The notes: generated from the sequence alone by a model not told the origin. 64,000 nucleotides of DNA from Bradyrhizobium sp. RP6 (GCF_003837805.1 NZ_RQIT01000033.1:1-64000); one strand, 5' to 3'; positions 1-11,842 are shown, numbered from the stretch's first letter. Numbers and translations are program-made.

Positions 1-1380
1 GAATGGAAGCTCCTGCGCCAAGCCAATCCCACCGATCAGCAAGCCGCCTGACCTTCACCCCGCCGATCATAGAACTAACTGTACCCGCGCGCATGCGTCA
101 ATCAGGCGGTCCTCGTGGTATGCGTACGGTAAATCTTGGCACCACGACGCTAATGCGGCTCGCCGCGACGAACGCAGCGCGGCAGGGGGCTGAGGTGTGC
201 AGGATTGCGAGCGGTCTTGCTGGAACTGAGGCGCTCTATAGCACCAGCAATCTAGCACGGGCCATGTGCGACAGCTTCGTGGTTGCCTAGCACGCAGCTT
301 TAAACGAGGGAACGCTCCAGAGCGCTGGCCGCGCCCTGCTCGGAAGTGCAATACAACCGGGCTTCCCATAAAGTGGGGCACGCACGGGCAAGCCACACGC
401 CACGCCAACGGATTACCGCACTTGCGTGATGATGTGGTCTGCCGCTGAGGACATGGCCCCTTGTTTCAATGTGAACAAAGACACCGCTTGGCTCTCCCCC
501 TTTGACCCCGCTCCATATCCCGGACTACCCATTCGTTGTCCAAACATACGAGCCCTCATAAGCCTCTTGGCCCCTGTCCGATCATTGACGTTGCCGGGCA
601 GGATACACCTGAACTTTCTGCGCAACGGCTCGCCGTTCAACTCACGAACTCTCCAAACCACCCGCGCAAGCGGGCTCGACTCTCGCACTGGTTGCTTACT
701 TGCCGCTTGCGGCGCACGGTGCGGAAGAAGCTCTCCGTGGCGCACTATCCTAGCACTCACCCTTGCGGCTCATCGATGCGGCACGCCAGCGCTGGCAACG
801 GCCGTGCGACCTTAATCTAAAGCGTACTGTACACCCCCGAAATTCGATCAATCCGCTCTTGCCCGCTGCTGGCGACTCGGCACCGACGGCGCGGAAGAGA
901 CGCTCGGCCCGCATAAGGTCGCGTTCGCCCGGCCGGCTATCTTGCGGCTGAAGAGATCCCTGGCGCCCTCCAATACAGCCAGCCCTATGCCGTTTGGATG
1001 GAGTGATATCGGCAAGCCGGACCCGGTTTTCTGCGCCGGTGAAGCCGTGCGATCAGATTCGGCGTGACCGGCGTTAGATCCTGGCGAGTGTCGGTGGTAG
1101 AGGCCATGAGCGCGCGAGCGCCGTTCTGCTACATCGGCCGTTCGATCGCCACGGTAGCCCCACGGCCCTGCCTTCCTCAGGACCGCGTGGACCCGAGGAC
1201 TGCGATGGCGCTGGCCGCTCCCGATGGATCGGCCGTGCACGCCGGCCCAATGGCAACCGCAGCCGCACTGGCTGTCCGGCTCGCGATAGCCGCTCGCCTT
1301 GATGATCACCGTTGTGCAGCTGTGGCCAGCATAGAGGCCGCTGGCTAGGCCATGAATGAGACGCTCGATATGAGTAGCCG
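1..1380. other. Gene-poor stretch, possible FAD-monooxygenase fossil
   Basis: No intact gene is convincing here. Minus-strand translation of about 850-1050 gives a phrase (GLPISLHPNGIGLAVLEG) that resembles the conserved segment of FAD-dependent aromatic monooxygenases, where a SLxPNG motif follows the FAD site. No intact GxGxxG dinucleotide site lies ahead of it in frame. At most it is a decayed remnant, and the resemblance is weak. Confidence 0.3.
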
Positions 1381-2109
1381 CTAGGCACGCGTATTTTTGA
1401 GCAATACATCACCTTCCACTGCGCGCGGATAGTGAGCCGCCACTTCAAATGATGGCAACAAGTTAAGAATGGCTTGCAGGGACAACTGCCCTTCATAGAG
1501 CTCGCGGTCACTATATTCGGTGTAGATGAAGCGCGTGTTGCTCAAGGTCCGCATACCGCCGGCGATAACGTCGGCCTCGGCTCCCTGAACGTCCATCCAG
1601 ATAAAATCGACTCCGTCCAGCTTGGCTTCGCTGCACCAGTCGTCCAGCCGCCGTGTCTCAACCGAGACAGGGTGATCAAAGCGGACCCAATCGTACTCGG
1701 TAAGATGGTTCTTTGGACGGCGTATTGAACCGGATAGGTCCCAATCTTTCGCATCGCCATCTGCATTGCTTGGATGGAAGTCGATCGTTCCGTTTCGATC
1801 ACTGATGGCGATTTCAAACAGCTTCACCCTATTGAGGGATGAGCCAAGCTTCTTCTTGAAGCGCGCGATCGCTCGAGGATCCGGCTCAAAGCAGTAGAGC
1901 TGGGGTTGCGGGCACAGTTCTAGGAACTTTTGCGTATCAGCCCCGTCATTGCAGCCGATATCCAGGATGACTGGGTTCGGCTTCTGAAGAAGTGAGACGA
2001 TGTGCTGATGTACTTCTACGGACGACACAGCTGCTTTTCCATGGTGCGCGGAGATCTGGTGAAATTTCGACTTCAAATCCGCCTTCACACGCCGGAAGCC
2101 GCCGCACAA
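1381..2109 (-). CDS. FkbM-family SAM-dependent methyltransferase, NoeI candidate
   Basis: The 242-residue protein has a class I methyltransferase fold. The SAM-binding motif VILDIGCNDG lies at about residues 47-56, the acidic turn YCFEPD at about 72-77, and the FkbM hallmark WMDVQGAEADV at about 170-180. FkbM enzymes O-methylate sugars or polyketides. In rhizobia the family includes NoeI, which 2-O-methylates the fucose of Nod factors and has about this length. With nodZ (fucosyltransferase) in the same island, NoeI is the obvious candidate; this is inference from family, size and context. The frame has no ATG before the motifs. The start is probably the TTG at 2109 or the GTG seven codons further on, so the N-terminus is uncertain. 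No good nod box precedes it. It is transcribed away from groESL. Confidence 0.72.
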   Translation of the reverse strand: MCGGFRRVKADLKSKFHQISAHHGKAAVSSVEVHQHIVSLLQKPNPVILDIGCNDGADTQKFLELCPQPQLYCFEPDPRAIARFKKKLGSSLNRVKLFEIAISDRNGTIDFHPSNADGDAKDWDLSGSIRRPKNHLTEYDWVRFDHPVSVETRRLDDWCSEAKLDGVDFIWMDVQGAEADVIAGGMRTLSNTRFIYTEYSDRELYEGQLSLQAILNLLPSFEVAAHYPRAVEGDVLLKNTRA

Positions 2110-2877
2110 CGTATATCAAGGTATAAGATTCATTTATCCGCCAGTCCTCTTGATCCACGACAGCTGTTTGGATGCCATCGGCATCAACCGGAGAGGCTAT
2201 CCCTCGCGATGCAGTTCTCGAACCTATTGTTGGAAAGTGCGGCCTCAGTGAGCCAGATCGTCCTCTTAGCTCTTTCGAGTTGCCGAAAGAGCGCCCTCGT
2301 TTGAGCGTCACCTGTCAGATATGGATACCAATTGCGCAGAATGTGCTCGGCCGACTGATGGCCGCCATCTCAGATTCGCTGCCAGTAGCTCCCGGCGGTC
2401 TTTCCCTCGGGCTCGTGGGCGAGGAACGAAGTCGGCGAAAGCCCCGACGCACGCATCGCTCGGCGCAATCAAGCTTTCGTGGCGCGTGCAACTTTCTTCA
2501 AGTGCTGTCGGCGGACGAATGACCAGGGTCAATTCGGTAGGCTTTGAGCGCCCTGCCACGGTTGGACACGGGCAATCCGATACAATTCGATGGTGACCTG
2601 CCTTGGAGCACGCCACCTCTTACAAGAACAGCACCCGATTTTCTCGAGATCGTTGCATACATATTCGCATGCACGAGTACGGAAAATTTTGCGAGCCGCT
2701 CTTCGATAAAGCTTGTAGACCGCACGCTTCGCCGGCCACACTACTAGATTGTACCGTCAGGTAATCATGTGCAATCCCGACGTCGTCGAAACCCGAGGCC
2801 TCTCGATCAGTGCAACCGCCGCCTGAGCAACGTTGAAGTGTCCCGGGGCTCTCTGCGGGTGTTTCGAAGGAGCGCAA
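2110..2877. other. Gene-free stretch between methyltransferase and groESL regulatory region
   Basis: Only short overlapping frames with no recognisable product are present. The right edge carries the NifA binding site of the groESL operon. Confidence 0.5.
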
Positions 2878-2893
2878 TGTCATTTTCACAACA
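2878..2893 (+). promoter_or_regulatory. NifA upstream activator sequence (TGT-N10-ACA)
   Basis: TGT at 2878-2880 and ACA at 2891-2893 are separated by exactly 10 bases, which is the consensus NifA binding site. It lies about 120 bp upstream of a sigma-54 promoter ahead of groES, the usual distance for activation by looping. Confidence 0.75.
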
Positions 2894-2998
2894 GCCGGGC
2901 GGGCTGTGCACCTCAGCGGGTTTGCTTCCGGACAAACACACACGCTGCCCGGGCAATGCTTTTGCAGAACTAGAAGGATAGATCGCTCAGCGCATTTC

Positions 2999-3014
2999 TG
3001 GCCTGACTCTTGCT
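2999..3014 (+). promoter_or_regulatory. Sigma-54 (-24/-12) promoter of groESL
   Basis: TGGCCT-GACTC-TTGCT matches the RpoN consensus TGGCAC-N5-TTGCW with GG and GC ten bases apart. It lies about 60 bp upstream of the groES ATG. With the TGT-N10-ACA site upstream, it indicates NifA/RpoN control, as known for groESL3 of B. japonicum. Confidence 0.85.
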
Positions 3015-3072
3015 ACAGTCTACTTGTCACATTGTGCCTAACTTCAACTGTTCAAACGCTCAGGAGACCTCT

Positions 3073-3387
3073 ATGACTTTCCGTCCGCTTCACGACCGCG
3101 TCGTGGTCAAGCGCATCGACGCCGAAGAGAAGACCGCTGGCGGCATCATCATTCCCGACACTGCCAAGGAAAAGCCCTCCCAGGGCGAAGTCATTGCAGT
3201 TGGGCCGGGCGGCCGCGATGAGGCCGGCAAGCTAATTCCGATCGACATCGAAGTCGGTGAGCGGGTGCTGTTTGGCAAATGGTCCGGCACCGAGGTCAAG
3301 ATCGATGGGCAAGACCTGTTGATCATGAAGGAGAGCGACATTATGGGCGTTCTCACCGATGTGTTCTCCAAGAAGAAAGTCGCCTAA
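3073..3387 (+). CDS. groES: Co-chaperonin GroES
   Basis: The 104-residue protein is a complete GroES. It opens with MTFRPLHDRVVVKR, carries the mobile-loop segment around GGIIIPDTAKEKPSQGEV (about residues 23-40), and has the GPGGRDEAG turn and the usual LLIMKESDIMGVL C-terminal strand. It forms the heptameric lid of the GroEL folding chamber in the cytoplasm. I placed the start at the ATG at 3073 because an AGGAG ribosome binding site sits 8-12 bases upstream and the family begins here; an in-frame start at 3010 would add 21 unrelated residues. groEL follows 84 bp downstream. The upstream region has a sigma-54 promoter and a NifA site, not a CIRCE element. This suggests a chaperonin induced in microaerobic, nitrogen-fixing cells, like groESL3 of B. 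japonicum. Confidence 0.97.
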   Translation: MTFRPLHDRVVVKRIDAEEKTAGGIIIPDTAKEKPSQGEVIAVGPGGRDEAGKLIPIDIEVGERVLFGKWSGTEVKIDGQDLLIMKESDIMGVLTDVFSKKKVA

Positions 3388-3471
3388 TCCTGGGCTCGCA
3401 CAGCTCACCCTCCTGAGGAGAGCCCACCGGGGCGCTGAAGGATGAATTAAACGGAACTGAGGGAATTCTCT

Positions 3472-5112
<1,641 letters not shown>

Positions 5113-5146
5113 TCCACCTTCTCAAGTTCTCGATGACATGCGAAAC

Positions 5147-5172
5147 CCTGGCAATATTGTCAGGTTTTTTTT
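5147..5172 (+). terminator. Rho-independent terminator after groEL
   Basis: The hairpin CCTGGCAA/TTGTCAGG is followed directly by eight T residues, 34 bp downstream of the groEL stop codon. Confidence 0.88.
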
Positions 5173-5669
5173 GCATCGAGCGGCAGGTAGCCCGTTGCCA
5201 GCCCCCGAAGGTCCGGCCCATCGGCCTATCCAATGTGCGCAGCGGCAGGACCCCGACTCAAATTTCATGTGCTTCGCGACGACAGTACCGCGTCCGGTAC
5301 GACGATGGAGCCGGCTATTTTGACTCACGAAGCTGCGTCTGCTCATCCAAATGTTCGGACCCTTGCCGTGCGGTAGACCCGGCGCCGCCTGCCCGCTTTC
5401 GACCTCCTTGCCCACTTTCTTTACCTGTCGCGTAACTGGAAGCGACGAAATGCCTTTCGTGACGTTTGCGCACTTACATCTTTTGGCCTAAGGGCTTGTT
5501 TGAACCCGGAGAACATTCTCAAAAATCACAAGTATTTTGCGGAAAGTGCGCCGATTATTCTGCGCCTCATTTGGTCCTCGCGGACGGGGCTCCCCTCAAC
5601 TCCCCTGCTGCGGAGCTCGGGGCAGGACATGCTTTAGAATGATCGCACACTAAAGTCCCAAGGCTTGCT
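5173..5669. other. Gene-free stretch before the acyl-CoA dehydrogenase gene
   Basis: No gene is evident. I looked for sigma-54 and NifA sites. Only a poor GG-N10-GC match near 5620-5635 was found, with no TGT-N10-ACA partner. Confidence 0.4.
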
Positions 5670-7418
5670 TTGCGTCCAATCTATAGGGAATCCGATGGCA
5701 ACGGTGGGGTGCTTTCCAAAAGAACTCGCCGGCGGGGCGGCCGCAAGACACTCCGGCCCTCGGCAATGTGCCTATACTGCGCCTGCATCCACACTATACC
5801 AATGTCTGGCCAAGGTAGCCGCTCGGATGAATTGGCACGAAACGCGGTCAGGATCATTGTGGTCTTTATGGCCATGCACACCCAAGCTTACGCCCAATTC
5901 GCCGAGACGCAGGAACGCTTAGCTGAAGGGCATGCAACTGCACGATACTCCAGTTTCATCGCTGAGCTCAGTCAGCTGAATTTCGCAGACGCGGATGACC
6001 GCCGAGCTTTCCCTCCGACCCTACACAGCATCTTGGCAAGGCATGGACTGTTCGGGCTCACCGCACCAAGAGAGCACGGCGGGTTAGCTCTCTCTTTGCA
6101 AGAGGCCATCGACCTCACCTCCGCCACGGCATCGTTCGATGTCTCCGCTGCGTCGACCCTCGTTATCCATAACTTCTTAGCTTTGCCCTGCATCGAAGCG
6201 GCACCGCACATACCCGCACAAGCCCATATCATTCGGGGTGCAACAAGCGGCGATCTCTGCGCTTTCGCTTTGACGGAGCCTGGAGCTGGTTCTGCCCCGA
6301 GACATATAAAGTCTGCGGCTTTCATGCACGAAGATAAAGTGCGTATCTCTGGCCGCAAAATCTGGATCGGCCTTGCTGACTGGGCTCGCTGGATCGTTTG
6401 CTTTGCGCGCGCGTCGGGACCCGATGCGAAAGGTCGGCTGGTTGGTGTACTCGTTGACAGACAGGCTCCAGGCCTAAAGGTCACGCACGAGCATCGTACA
6501 CTCGGCCTACGTGGCATCATTCAGAATACCCTGGAGTTCCAGGACGTCGAGATGCCCCGTTCTTACGTGCTCTCTCGCCATCAAGACGGCTGGGGTGCGG
6601 CGGCATCTAGTATGAACCGCGGCCGCATCGGTGTGGCTGCTATGGGTCTTGGAGCCCTTGAGCGCGCTATCCAGGTAGCCGCCTCTTATGCAGGCCAGCG
6701 TCGGCTTGGTAAACTGCGCATGATCGAAAACAGTTACATTGAGCAGCTATTTGGACAGATGGTGCTGCGGCGGGAAGTAGTGAAGGCGATGCTAGCAGCA
6801 TCCTGCCGACTTGTTTCAGCGCACGGTGCGCCGAACGTCCACCTTGCGTCGGCGACGAAGGTTTTGTCCTCAGAGTGGTGCGGCCTTGTCGCCGATCAAT
6901 GCGTCCAGCTGTTAGGCGGCCGCGGCTACGATGAGGGAACGCCTTTGGCCAAAATCTACCGAGACGCTCGCATCCTCCGCATCTTCGAAGGTCCGACTGA
7001 GACGCTCCTATCGCATCTCGGCCGTTGCCTCCTCTCTAAAGCCACGCGCGACGAGATAGCCGATCTGTTTCGGTCGGTTGGGGCGGCATCAGTCCATGCT
7101 GCTGCAATTGACGAGCTCTCCGGGCTGAATGAGACTGACGGTGCCGTGCTGATCTATGCGGGTTGGCTCACCACATTGGGACTGGCAAAAGCTGTCATGT
7201 CTGCTGATTGCTTCTCAGCCTCAGATTGCGCCGCGGCGGCGGCTGACCTGGTCAGTTCTGAACTGGCATCTCTCCGCACTCGCATGCCGGCACGACACTC
7301 TGTCGAAACTCGCAGTCGGGCTAATCGGACACTCGCCACCTTTCTTCACGACGCGGCTTGCTCTATTCGCTCCCCTGTCTTCACAGACGACTACCTTAAA
7401 TTGCTGCAGTATGTCTGA
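5670..7418 (+). CDS. Acyl-CoA dehydrogenase family flavoprotein
   Basis: The protein has the acyl-CoA dehydrogenase fold. The FAD/substrate segment FALTEPGAGSAPRH is near residue 210 of the open frame, the beta-domain phrase KIWIGLADWARW follows, and the C-terminal signature GGRGYDEGTPLAKIYRDAR is followed by IFEGPTETL. The Glu of the EGPTE segment is near the catalytic base position in several subfamilies. Such enzymes make an alpha,beta-double bond in acyl thioesters. Family similarity starts only around residue 80, so the first 44-68 residues are doubtful. The frame opens with TTG at 5670; ATGs at 5802, 5868 and 5874 are alternatives, none with a clear ribosome binding site. An extra C-terminal stretch of about 120 residues beyond the dehydrogenase core is unassigned. 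No partner electron-transfer gene is adjacent. The substrate is unknown. Confidence 0.85.
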   Translation: MRPIYRESDGNGGVLSKRTRRRGGRKTLRPSAMCLYCACIHTIPMSGQGSRSDELARNAVRIIVVFMAMHTQAYAQFAETQERLAEGHATARYSSFIAELSQLNFADADDRRAFPPTLHSILARHGLFGLTAPREHGGLALSLQEAIDLTSATASFDVSAASTLVIHNFLALPCIEAAPHIPAQAHIIRGATSGDLCAFALTEPGAGSAPRHIKSAAFMHEDKVRISGRKIWIGLADWARWIVCFARASGPDAKGRLVGVLVDRQAPGLKVTHEHRTLGLRGIIQNTLEFQDVEMPRSYVLSRHQDGWGAAASSMNRGRIGVAAMGLGALERAIQVAASYAGQRRLGKLRMIENSYIEQLFGQMVLRREVVKAMLAASCRLVSAHGAPNVHLASATKVLSSEWCGLVADQCVQLLGGRGYDEGTPLAKIYRDARILRIFEGPTETLLSHLGRCLLSKATRDEIADLFRSVGAASVHAAAIDELSGLNETDGAVLIYAGWLTTLGLAKAVMSADCFSASDCAAAAADLVSSELASLRTRMPARHSVETRSRANRTLATFLHDAACSIRSPVFTDDYLKLLQYV

Positions 7419-8830
7419 CATCTCCCGCATGTCCGACGTCCTTCCACGCCGTGGTGCCGCGCGCGACGCGCAACTTCCGCAAGCGGAAAGGTCCGTGACA
7501 ACTCTCACGTCTACATGCGGCACGCGCTGCTGTGAAGGCCTAACCTTCTCATTCCTGGCGGCACGCCGCGGCAGCGAAGGCTTTCGCGTTAAAGAGCACC
7601 CGATACCGCTCCCCGATCGGGGCTGGCGCCCGAGAAGGGTGGGCCGCCTCGATTCGCCCCGCGCTGCAAACATCGATAGGCGTGGTGTGTTTTAAGCGTC
7701 CTGCTGCCACCTTCTCGCTGGCACATGGCATATGCGAGTTTTCACGACCTCTTAAAGGAGGAGCTTGCGTCTGTAGTCAACGATACTTTTAAGTCAAACT
7801 TCCGCTAGGCGGGTGGCGGGGCTCAAGACGGGAGGGCCTCCCCGCACAGGCCGCTTTCGCTTGATGCATGGCGTCGGGTTCGTCAGGTTTCGGAAAGCTC
7901 GCCCATCTACATCGATGTTGAAGTTAGCAGCACGTGGTAGGGACAGCGCTTGCCCCGAGTATGCGTGGGGATTTTGGCGCCGAGTCACGTTTCTGCTAAC
8001 TTCAACCAGTGGTGCGGGCGTGGCAGAGAGAAGATCTGATCCATCCAGTCCGGCCAGGGCCGAGTCGCCCCGCGCTGTTTCCGGCGTGAGACTGGATCAG
8101 ATCCGCACTACGGGGCGGCCGTCTTCCAGATCAAGCTCAATGCCCGCATGCGCTCGCTCCGTCCAGGAGAAGGATCTCACCTCGCATTATTCGACAAGTC
8201 ACTCCTCAACGACTTTGTAATCCAGCTCGGCGGAAAATCTCGACCGTGAGGCTCGGAACTGCATAGTGTTGTCACCGAGCTAGTTCGTGGCTGGGGGTTT
8301 CACCAAAGCCGGACGATACGGGAAGTGCGGCGACGCGACAAGGCGCCGGAGCTCGTGGCGAGTGAGGACTCGGTTTGGACGCCGGTGCGACTGCATGCAG
8401 TTGTCGGCGGCTGCAGCTATTTGGTTGGCGAATCAGTACAGAAGGACTGGCGAGAATTCCGAAGCAGTCGAACTACAGCTTGTGCCGGCTCTGTGGATGC
8501 CTGGTCACCGACCTTAGCCCTGAGCGCGATTGGGGTCGGGCATCGGAACCCACACGAGGAAGTTAGTCTAACGGGCCCTCGATCGTGCTCGAGTGCAAGG
8601 GCTTTGAGGCGGCGAGGACGCTGGCTCACGAACCTGAGTGATCGGACGACCTATATCGGCTGAACATTCTCCCCTCTCTGCACTACTTCCAGGAGCTTCC
8701 GTCGAGAGCACCGATCCAACATCCGAAGAACCGCGTCGACTGCACCATCTAGGGACGCGGCTGTCCCGCACCGACCGAGTAGGTTCCGCGCGGGGGCATC
8801 GGGTAAGGTCCGTTGCAACCTAGGAAGTCC
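7419..8830. other. Gene-poor stretch with an inverted repeat
   Basis: No recognisable protein is encoded in any frame. An imperfect inverted repeat lies here: the left arm GATCTGATCCATCCAGTC at 8033-8050 and the right arm, complementary to GATCTGATCCAGTC, at 8090-8103. It has no T-tract. The block may be a decayed mobile element, but I could not identify one. Confidence 0.4.
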
Positions 8831-9661
8831 TCACGTCACCCTTTGTGTGACGACAGTCGATATGTACATTTTGTTCGGGGGGCTCCTGTAGCGCTCCGCA
8901 AGACTCTTGAATAACTCTCCGACCTCATCTGAAGGAACAGAAAATTCCCCATAGTTAGGATCAAAAAGGGTCGTCGTTCCATTCGAGGTCACTGTCGCAA
9001 TCATGTGGGCGCCACCTGCGGCGAAACGCAAGCTGACCAAATACATGGACGCATCCTGGGTGAGCTCCTTCACGATCTGGTCAATGCACGAAGATGTATC
9101 AAACCTATATCGCGTCTCTTCAGCAGACGGCTCTAAGCCAGCGTCGCGTAACGTTGTGTTTTTTGCCTGGAGGTTGTGAGACCCTTCCGCGCCACCGGTT
9201 TTCAATTGAGCCTTGAGCTCTTCGTACTGTTCCTGCCGACTTGCCGCTGAGCGGTGCTTTTCAGTGTCCGGGAGCAGAGCCCTCATTCGGGATGACGGGC
9301 TGCTTGGGAGATTAAGGAGCCACTCCGCTACCAATCCAACACAGATTCCGTTGACATTGGCTTCGGGCAATTCAGCAGTCCTGTAATCGAATAGAGCGCG
9401 GACAGGGCTATCGGCAGAGGATAACTCCGAGCTGGAGGACAGAGAGCTGTGGCGCGAGTTGCTTGGACTATAAACGATTGAATCTGAGGTATGTGGCTTG
9501 CTGAAGCAGAGCCCCATCCTGTCGATCAATTCGCCCGACGGCAGGCTCTCTCGTCGCGCGACTTCAGTGAGTGTTTGCGCAAATTCGGTACTATCTGCGG
9601 GCCTGATCGATCCGTCGGCTTGATCAGCGCGTGTGTATTGGCCATCGAGTCGATTATACAT
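8831..9661 (-). CDS. nopT: Type III effector, NopT/YopT-type C58 cysteine protease
   Basis: This 276-residue protein has the layout of NopT/AvrPphB proteases. Catalytic Cys107 is in NGICVGLVAEW, His219 in GGAHMIATV and Asp234 in LFDPNYGEF, the order and spacing of the C58 triad. The sequence LIDRM-GLCFSKP at residues 45-56 matches the self-processing site of NopT. Cleavage after Met49 would expose Gly50 for N-myristoylation and Cys52 for palmitoylation, and so target the mature enzyme to the plant plasma membrane. The region between residues 60 and 90 is Ser-rich and unstructured, as usual for secretion segments. The ATG at 9661 is supported by an AGGTG ribosome site and by a tts-box-like element 65-100 bp upstream. 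Known NopT proteins cleave host kinases and modulate nodulation. The target of this one is not known. Confidence 0.9.
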   Translation of the reverse strand: MYNRLDGQYTRADQADGSIRPADSTEFAQTLTEVARRESLPSGELIDRMGLCFSKPHTSDSIVYSPSNSRHSSLSSSSELSSADSPVRALFDYRTAELPEANVNGICVGLVAEWLLNLPSSPSSRMRALLPDTEKHRSAASRQEQYEELKAQLKTGGAEGSHNLQAKNTTLRDAGLEPSAEETRYRFDTSSCIDQIVKELTQDASMYLVSLRFAAGGAHMIATVTSNGTTTLFDPNYGEFSVPSDEVGELFKSLAERYRSPPNKMYISTVVTQRVT

Positions 9662-9724
9662 CCTGGTTCACCTGCTTCTTCGGCGCACGCGTCCTCAGGG
9701 AGAGCGCGCTGCTTACATCTTGCT

Positions 9725-9761
9725 GCGGATGATATCGCAGCAAACTGACGAAGAGCTGACC
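9725..9761 (-). promoter_or_regulatory. Probable tts box upstream of nopT
   Basis: Read on the minus strand from 9760, GTCAGCTCTTCGTCAGTT matches about 13 of 17 fixed positions of the tts-box core GTCAGCTTNTCGAAAGCT. It points toward nopT and ends about 65 bp from its ATG. The match is imperfect, so TtsI binding is an inference. Confidence 0.6.
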
Positions 9762-10340
9762 ACCAACAAGCCTGGGGAAGCTACGGCCGCGGCGGCCAAT
9801 TGGTTGCACGACAGTGCCACTCACGAGCGGGGCTGCAGGTGTGAGGTAGTGGCCGAACGGCTAGTTACTCTTGCACACTACGGAGGGCGCGCTTGGAATT
9901 GCAGATGCCGTCAGGATGATGGCTACGCTGGACAGCGCGACCGTCGGTTTGGTGGTCGATCTCACCTTTATCGTGTTGCGCCGCTCGGTCGCACAACTAC
10001 GCCTCCAACAGTGCGCAATTCACGTCCCCGTGATCGGCCATCGGCGAGTGAGATGCTGTTGTTGCCGCTGACGTACCTTCAGCACAGATCCGAAACCCGG
10101 TTTGAATACAAATTACGATCTTGTTCACTCTACAAGAACTGGCGCAGACATTTCTCACGCCCATCAGTGTGCCGTTAGCCGCTCGGACGGCGGCATTTCA
10201 GGTTCAGCCCGCCTAAACACTGCAACAGTCGAGCGAGCCCGACATACACCCGCATGTGACACGTCATATCGGGAAGCCGAACCGGTGCTTGTGCGCCCGC
10301 TCGACCTCACCTTCTGCTCGCATTTTGTTAGCTCAGCCCG
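9762..10340. other. Gene-free stretch
   Basis: Nothing is supported here beyond the regulatory element of nopT at the left edge. Plus-strand translation around 9890-9990 gives a short hydrophobic phrase (GLVVDLTFIVLRR) that I cannot assign. Confidence 0.35.
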
Positions 10341-10760
10341 TCATGCTGTCGCGCTCATTTGCGCGAACAACGTTGCCGCATCGGAGGGACTTAATCCAAC
10401 GACGCCTACGAAGCTCGGGGACGGCATCGGGATGTCTCGATAAGTGGGTCTCCACAAGTGAAGGCAATATCGGCTGTTATTCACGTACCTCGAATGTGGC
10501 GGATGCAGTTGCATGACGCACTCTTCTTCATCCCAGAACAAGTCTTTCACAAAGCACATCTCGTCCCAATTCGGACAACGCCGCGGGGTCGAAACAGCGA
10601 CATGCTCCCAACCGGGACGGACAAACGCACTTATCTTAAGTTCACACCCACAAGGCCCCTGCACAAGGAACAGACCGGAAGGGCCTGACCCTGGAGCAGT
10701 AGCGAACCGGCCGTGTTGCACGCGGCCGGCCTCCAGCTTGTCTATCATCTGCGGTCGCAC
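10341..10760 (-). CDS. Small hypothetical protein, DUF7694-like
   Basis: The 139-residue product has a compact conserved-looking core, WDEMCFVKDLFWDEEECV, followed by MQLHPPHSRYVN and CLHLWRP. I recognise this pattern from a small protein of unknown function in phages and rhizobial genomes (DUF7694), which is about 110-140 residues long. The preceding GPCGCELKI and GWEHVAVS phrases also fit. The start is probably at 10760 or at the second Met four codons on. No function is known and no neighbour gives a clue. It may be left over from a prophage. The family call is from memory. Confidence 0.6.
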   Translation of the reverse strand: MRPQMIDKLEAGRVQHGRFATAPGSGPSGLFLVQGPCGCELKISAFVRPGWEHVAVSTPRRCPNWDEMCFVKDLFWDEEECVMQLHPPHSRYVNNSRYCLHLWRPTYRDIPMPSPSFVGVVGLSPSDAATLFAQMSATA

Positions 10761-11842
10761 GCCCGCTCCTTTTCTTCTCGGATAGCCCTGACGTCTACGT
10801 AGATGACGCTGTCTCGTAACAAGTCAACCTGCTCGGTCCTCGGCCCAGCGTTCCTAAACCAATCTACAGCGCGCCATCCGCGAAAGCCGTAGATGTCTAT
10901 CATCACTCACTCTCCTCTGATTATTGCTCTAAGACGTACTTCGCCCTCGGGCCGCCGGTCGCCTGAGCATGAGCGGTACCACTAATTGCGCGTCGGGCGA
11001 ATTGAGCCGCCGATTGCACCTGGCGCTACTTATGTAAGTCCATCATTAAGTCTCTCCGAGGCGAAACAGTTTGTCATCCGTGCCAGGCAGTATTCACTGC
11101 TCATCGCCGGCAGAGCGCACATCCCGCATGAGCAGAAGAAATCGGCGACTCTGACGCGTCACCTCGTCTTCAATGAATTGGTCTTCATCATGGCACGCTG
11201 CCGTGTTGGCGAAACATCTAGAGCTCATGATGCTCGCGAAACCAGTAGTGGCACCAGATAGATCGGAGTTACATTGCTGCTTCGCGAGAGAGAGTACTTG
11301 ATCACTCGACGGCCTCCTCGCCAAGGCTGAACAGGCCCAATGCGCCGTTTATGTGAAAATGGTTCAGCTTTATGGCTTCCAAATCGGCATACACATAGCC
11401 GCGGACGCCGGCATGCTCCGTTCTTCCAAATGGACCATCCGGCGGATCGCCTGCTATCTTGGTCGTAAGCTAACGGTCAGAAACAATGATTAGTCGATTT
11501 CATCGACTGCAACTGCGAATGTTGCCCGATTTTCCGCATCACTAAGATGCAGCTCCTAACGCGTTGTCTACGGCATGGCGCTCGCGAACCGCTCACCCTT
11601 TGCCGTTAATCAGGGTGTTGTTTCCGACATGAATGTCGCGACTCAGACGCCGCGCAACGGCTCCGTGTCACCAACCCACCGCATCAAACGCGCTGCAGAC
11701 AGTTCTACCTCGTGGCATGTCGCTTGCTGTGCTGACAGAACGCGACCTCGCTGTAGCGAGGATGCACGAGCAATGAATCGGCCGAATCGTCGCCGCAACG
11801 AACATCGGTTCTGATGCCCCATGAAAAGAGGACTGCTAACTT
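10761..11842. other. Gene-free stretch
   Basis: About 1.1 kb with short frames on both strands and no recognisable product, RNA or element. Confidence 0.35.

Noticed and set aside
2160..2210. Degenerate nod-box-like sequence upstream of the FkbM methyltransferase
   Set aside because: GTTTGGAT and CATC elements are present but the spacing is two bases too long, and the ACAATCGATTTTACC half is missing.
5615..5660. Sigma-54 promoter upstream of the acyl-CoA dehydrogenase
   Set aside because: GG-N10-GC spacing can be found (GGGGCAGGACATGC), but the flanking bases do not match the -24/-12 consensus and there is no NifA site.
9526..9661. Shorter start for nopT at the Met before GLCFSKP
   Set aside because: The upstream ATG has a ribosome site, places the cut site at Met49-Gly50 as in known NopT, and lies at a suitable distance from the tts-like box.
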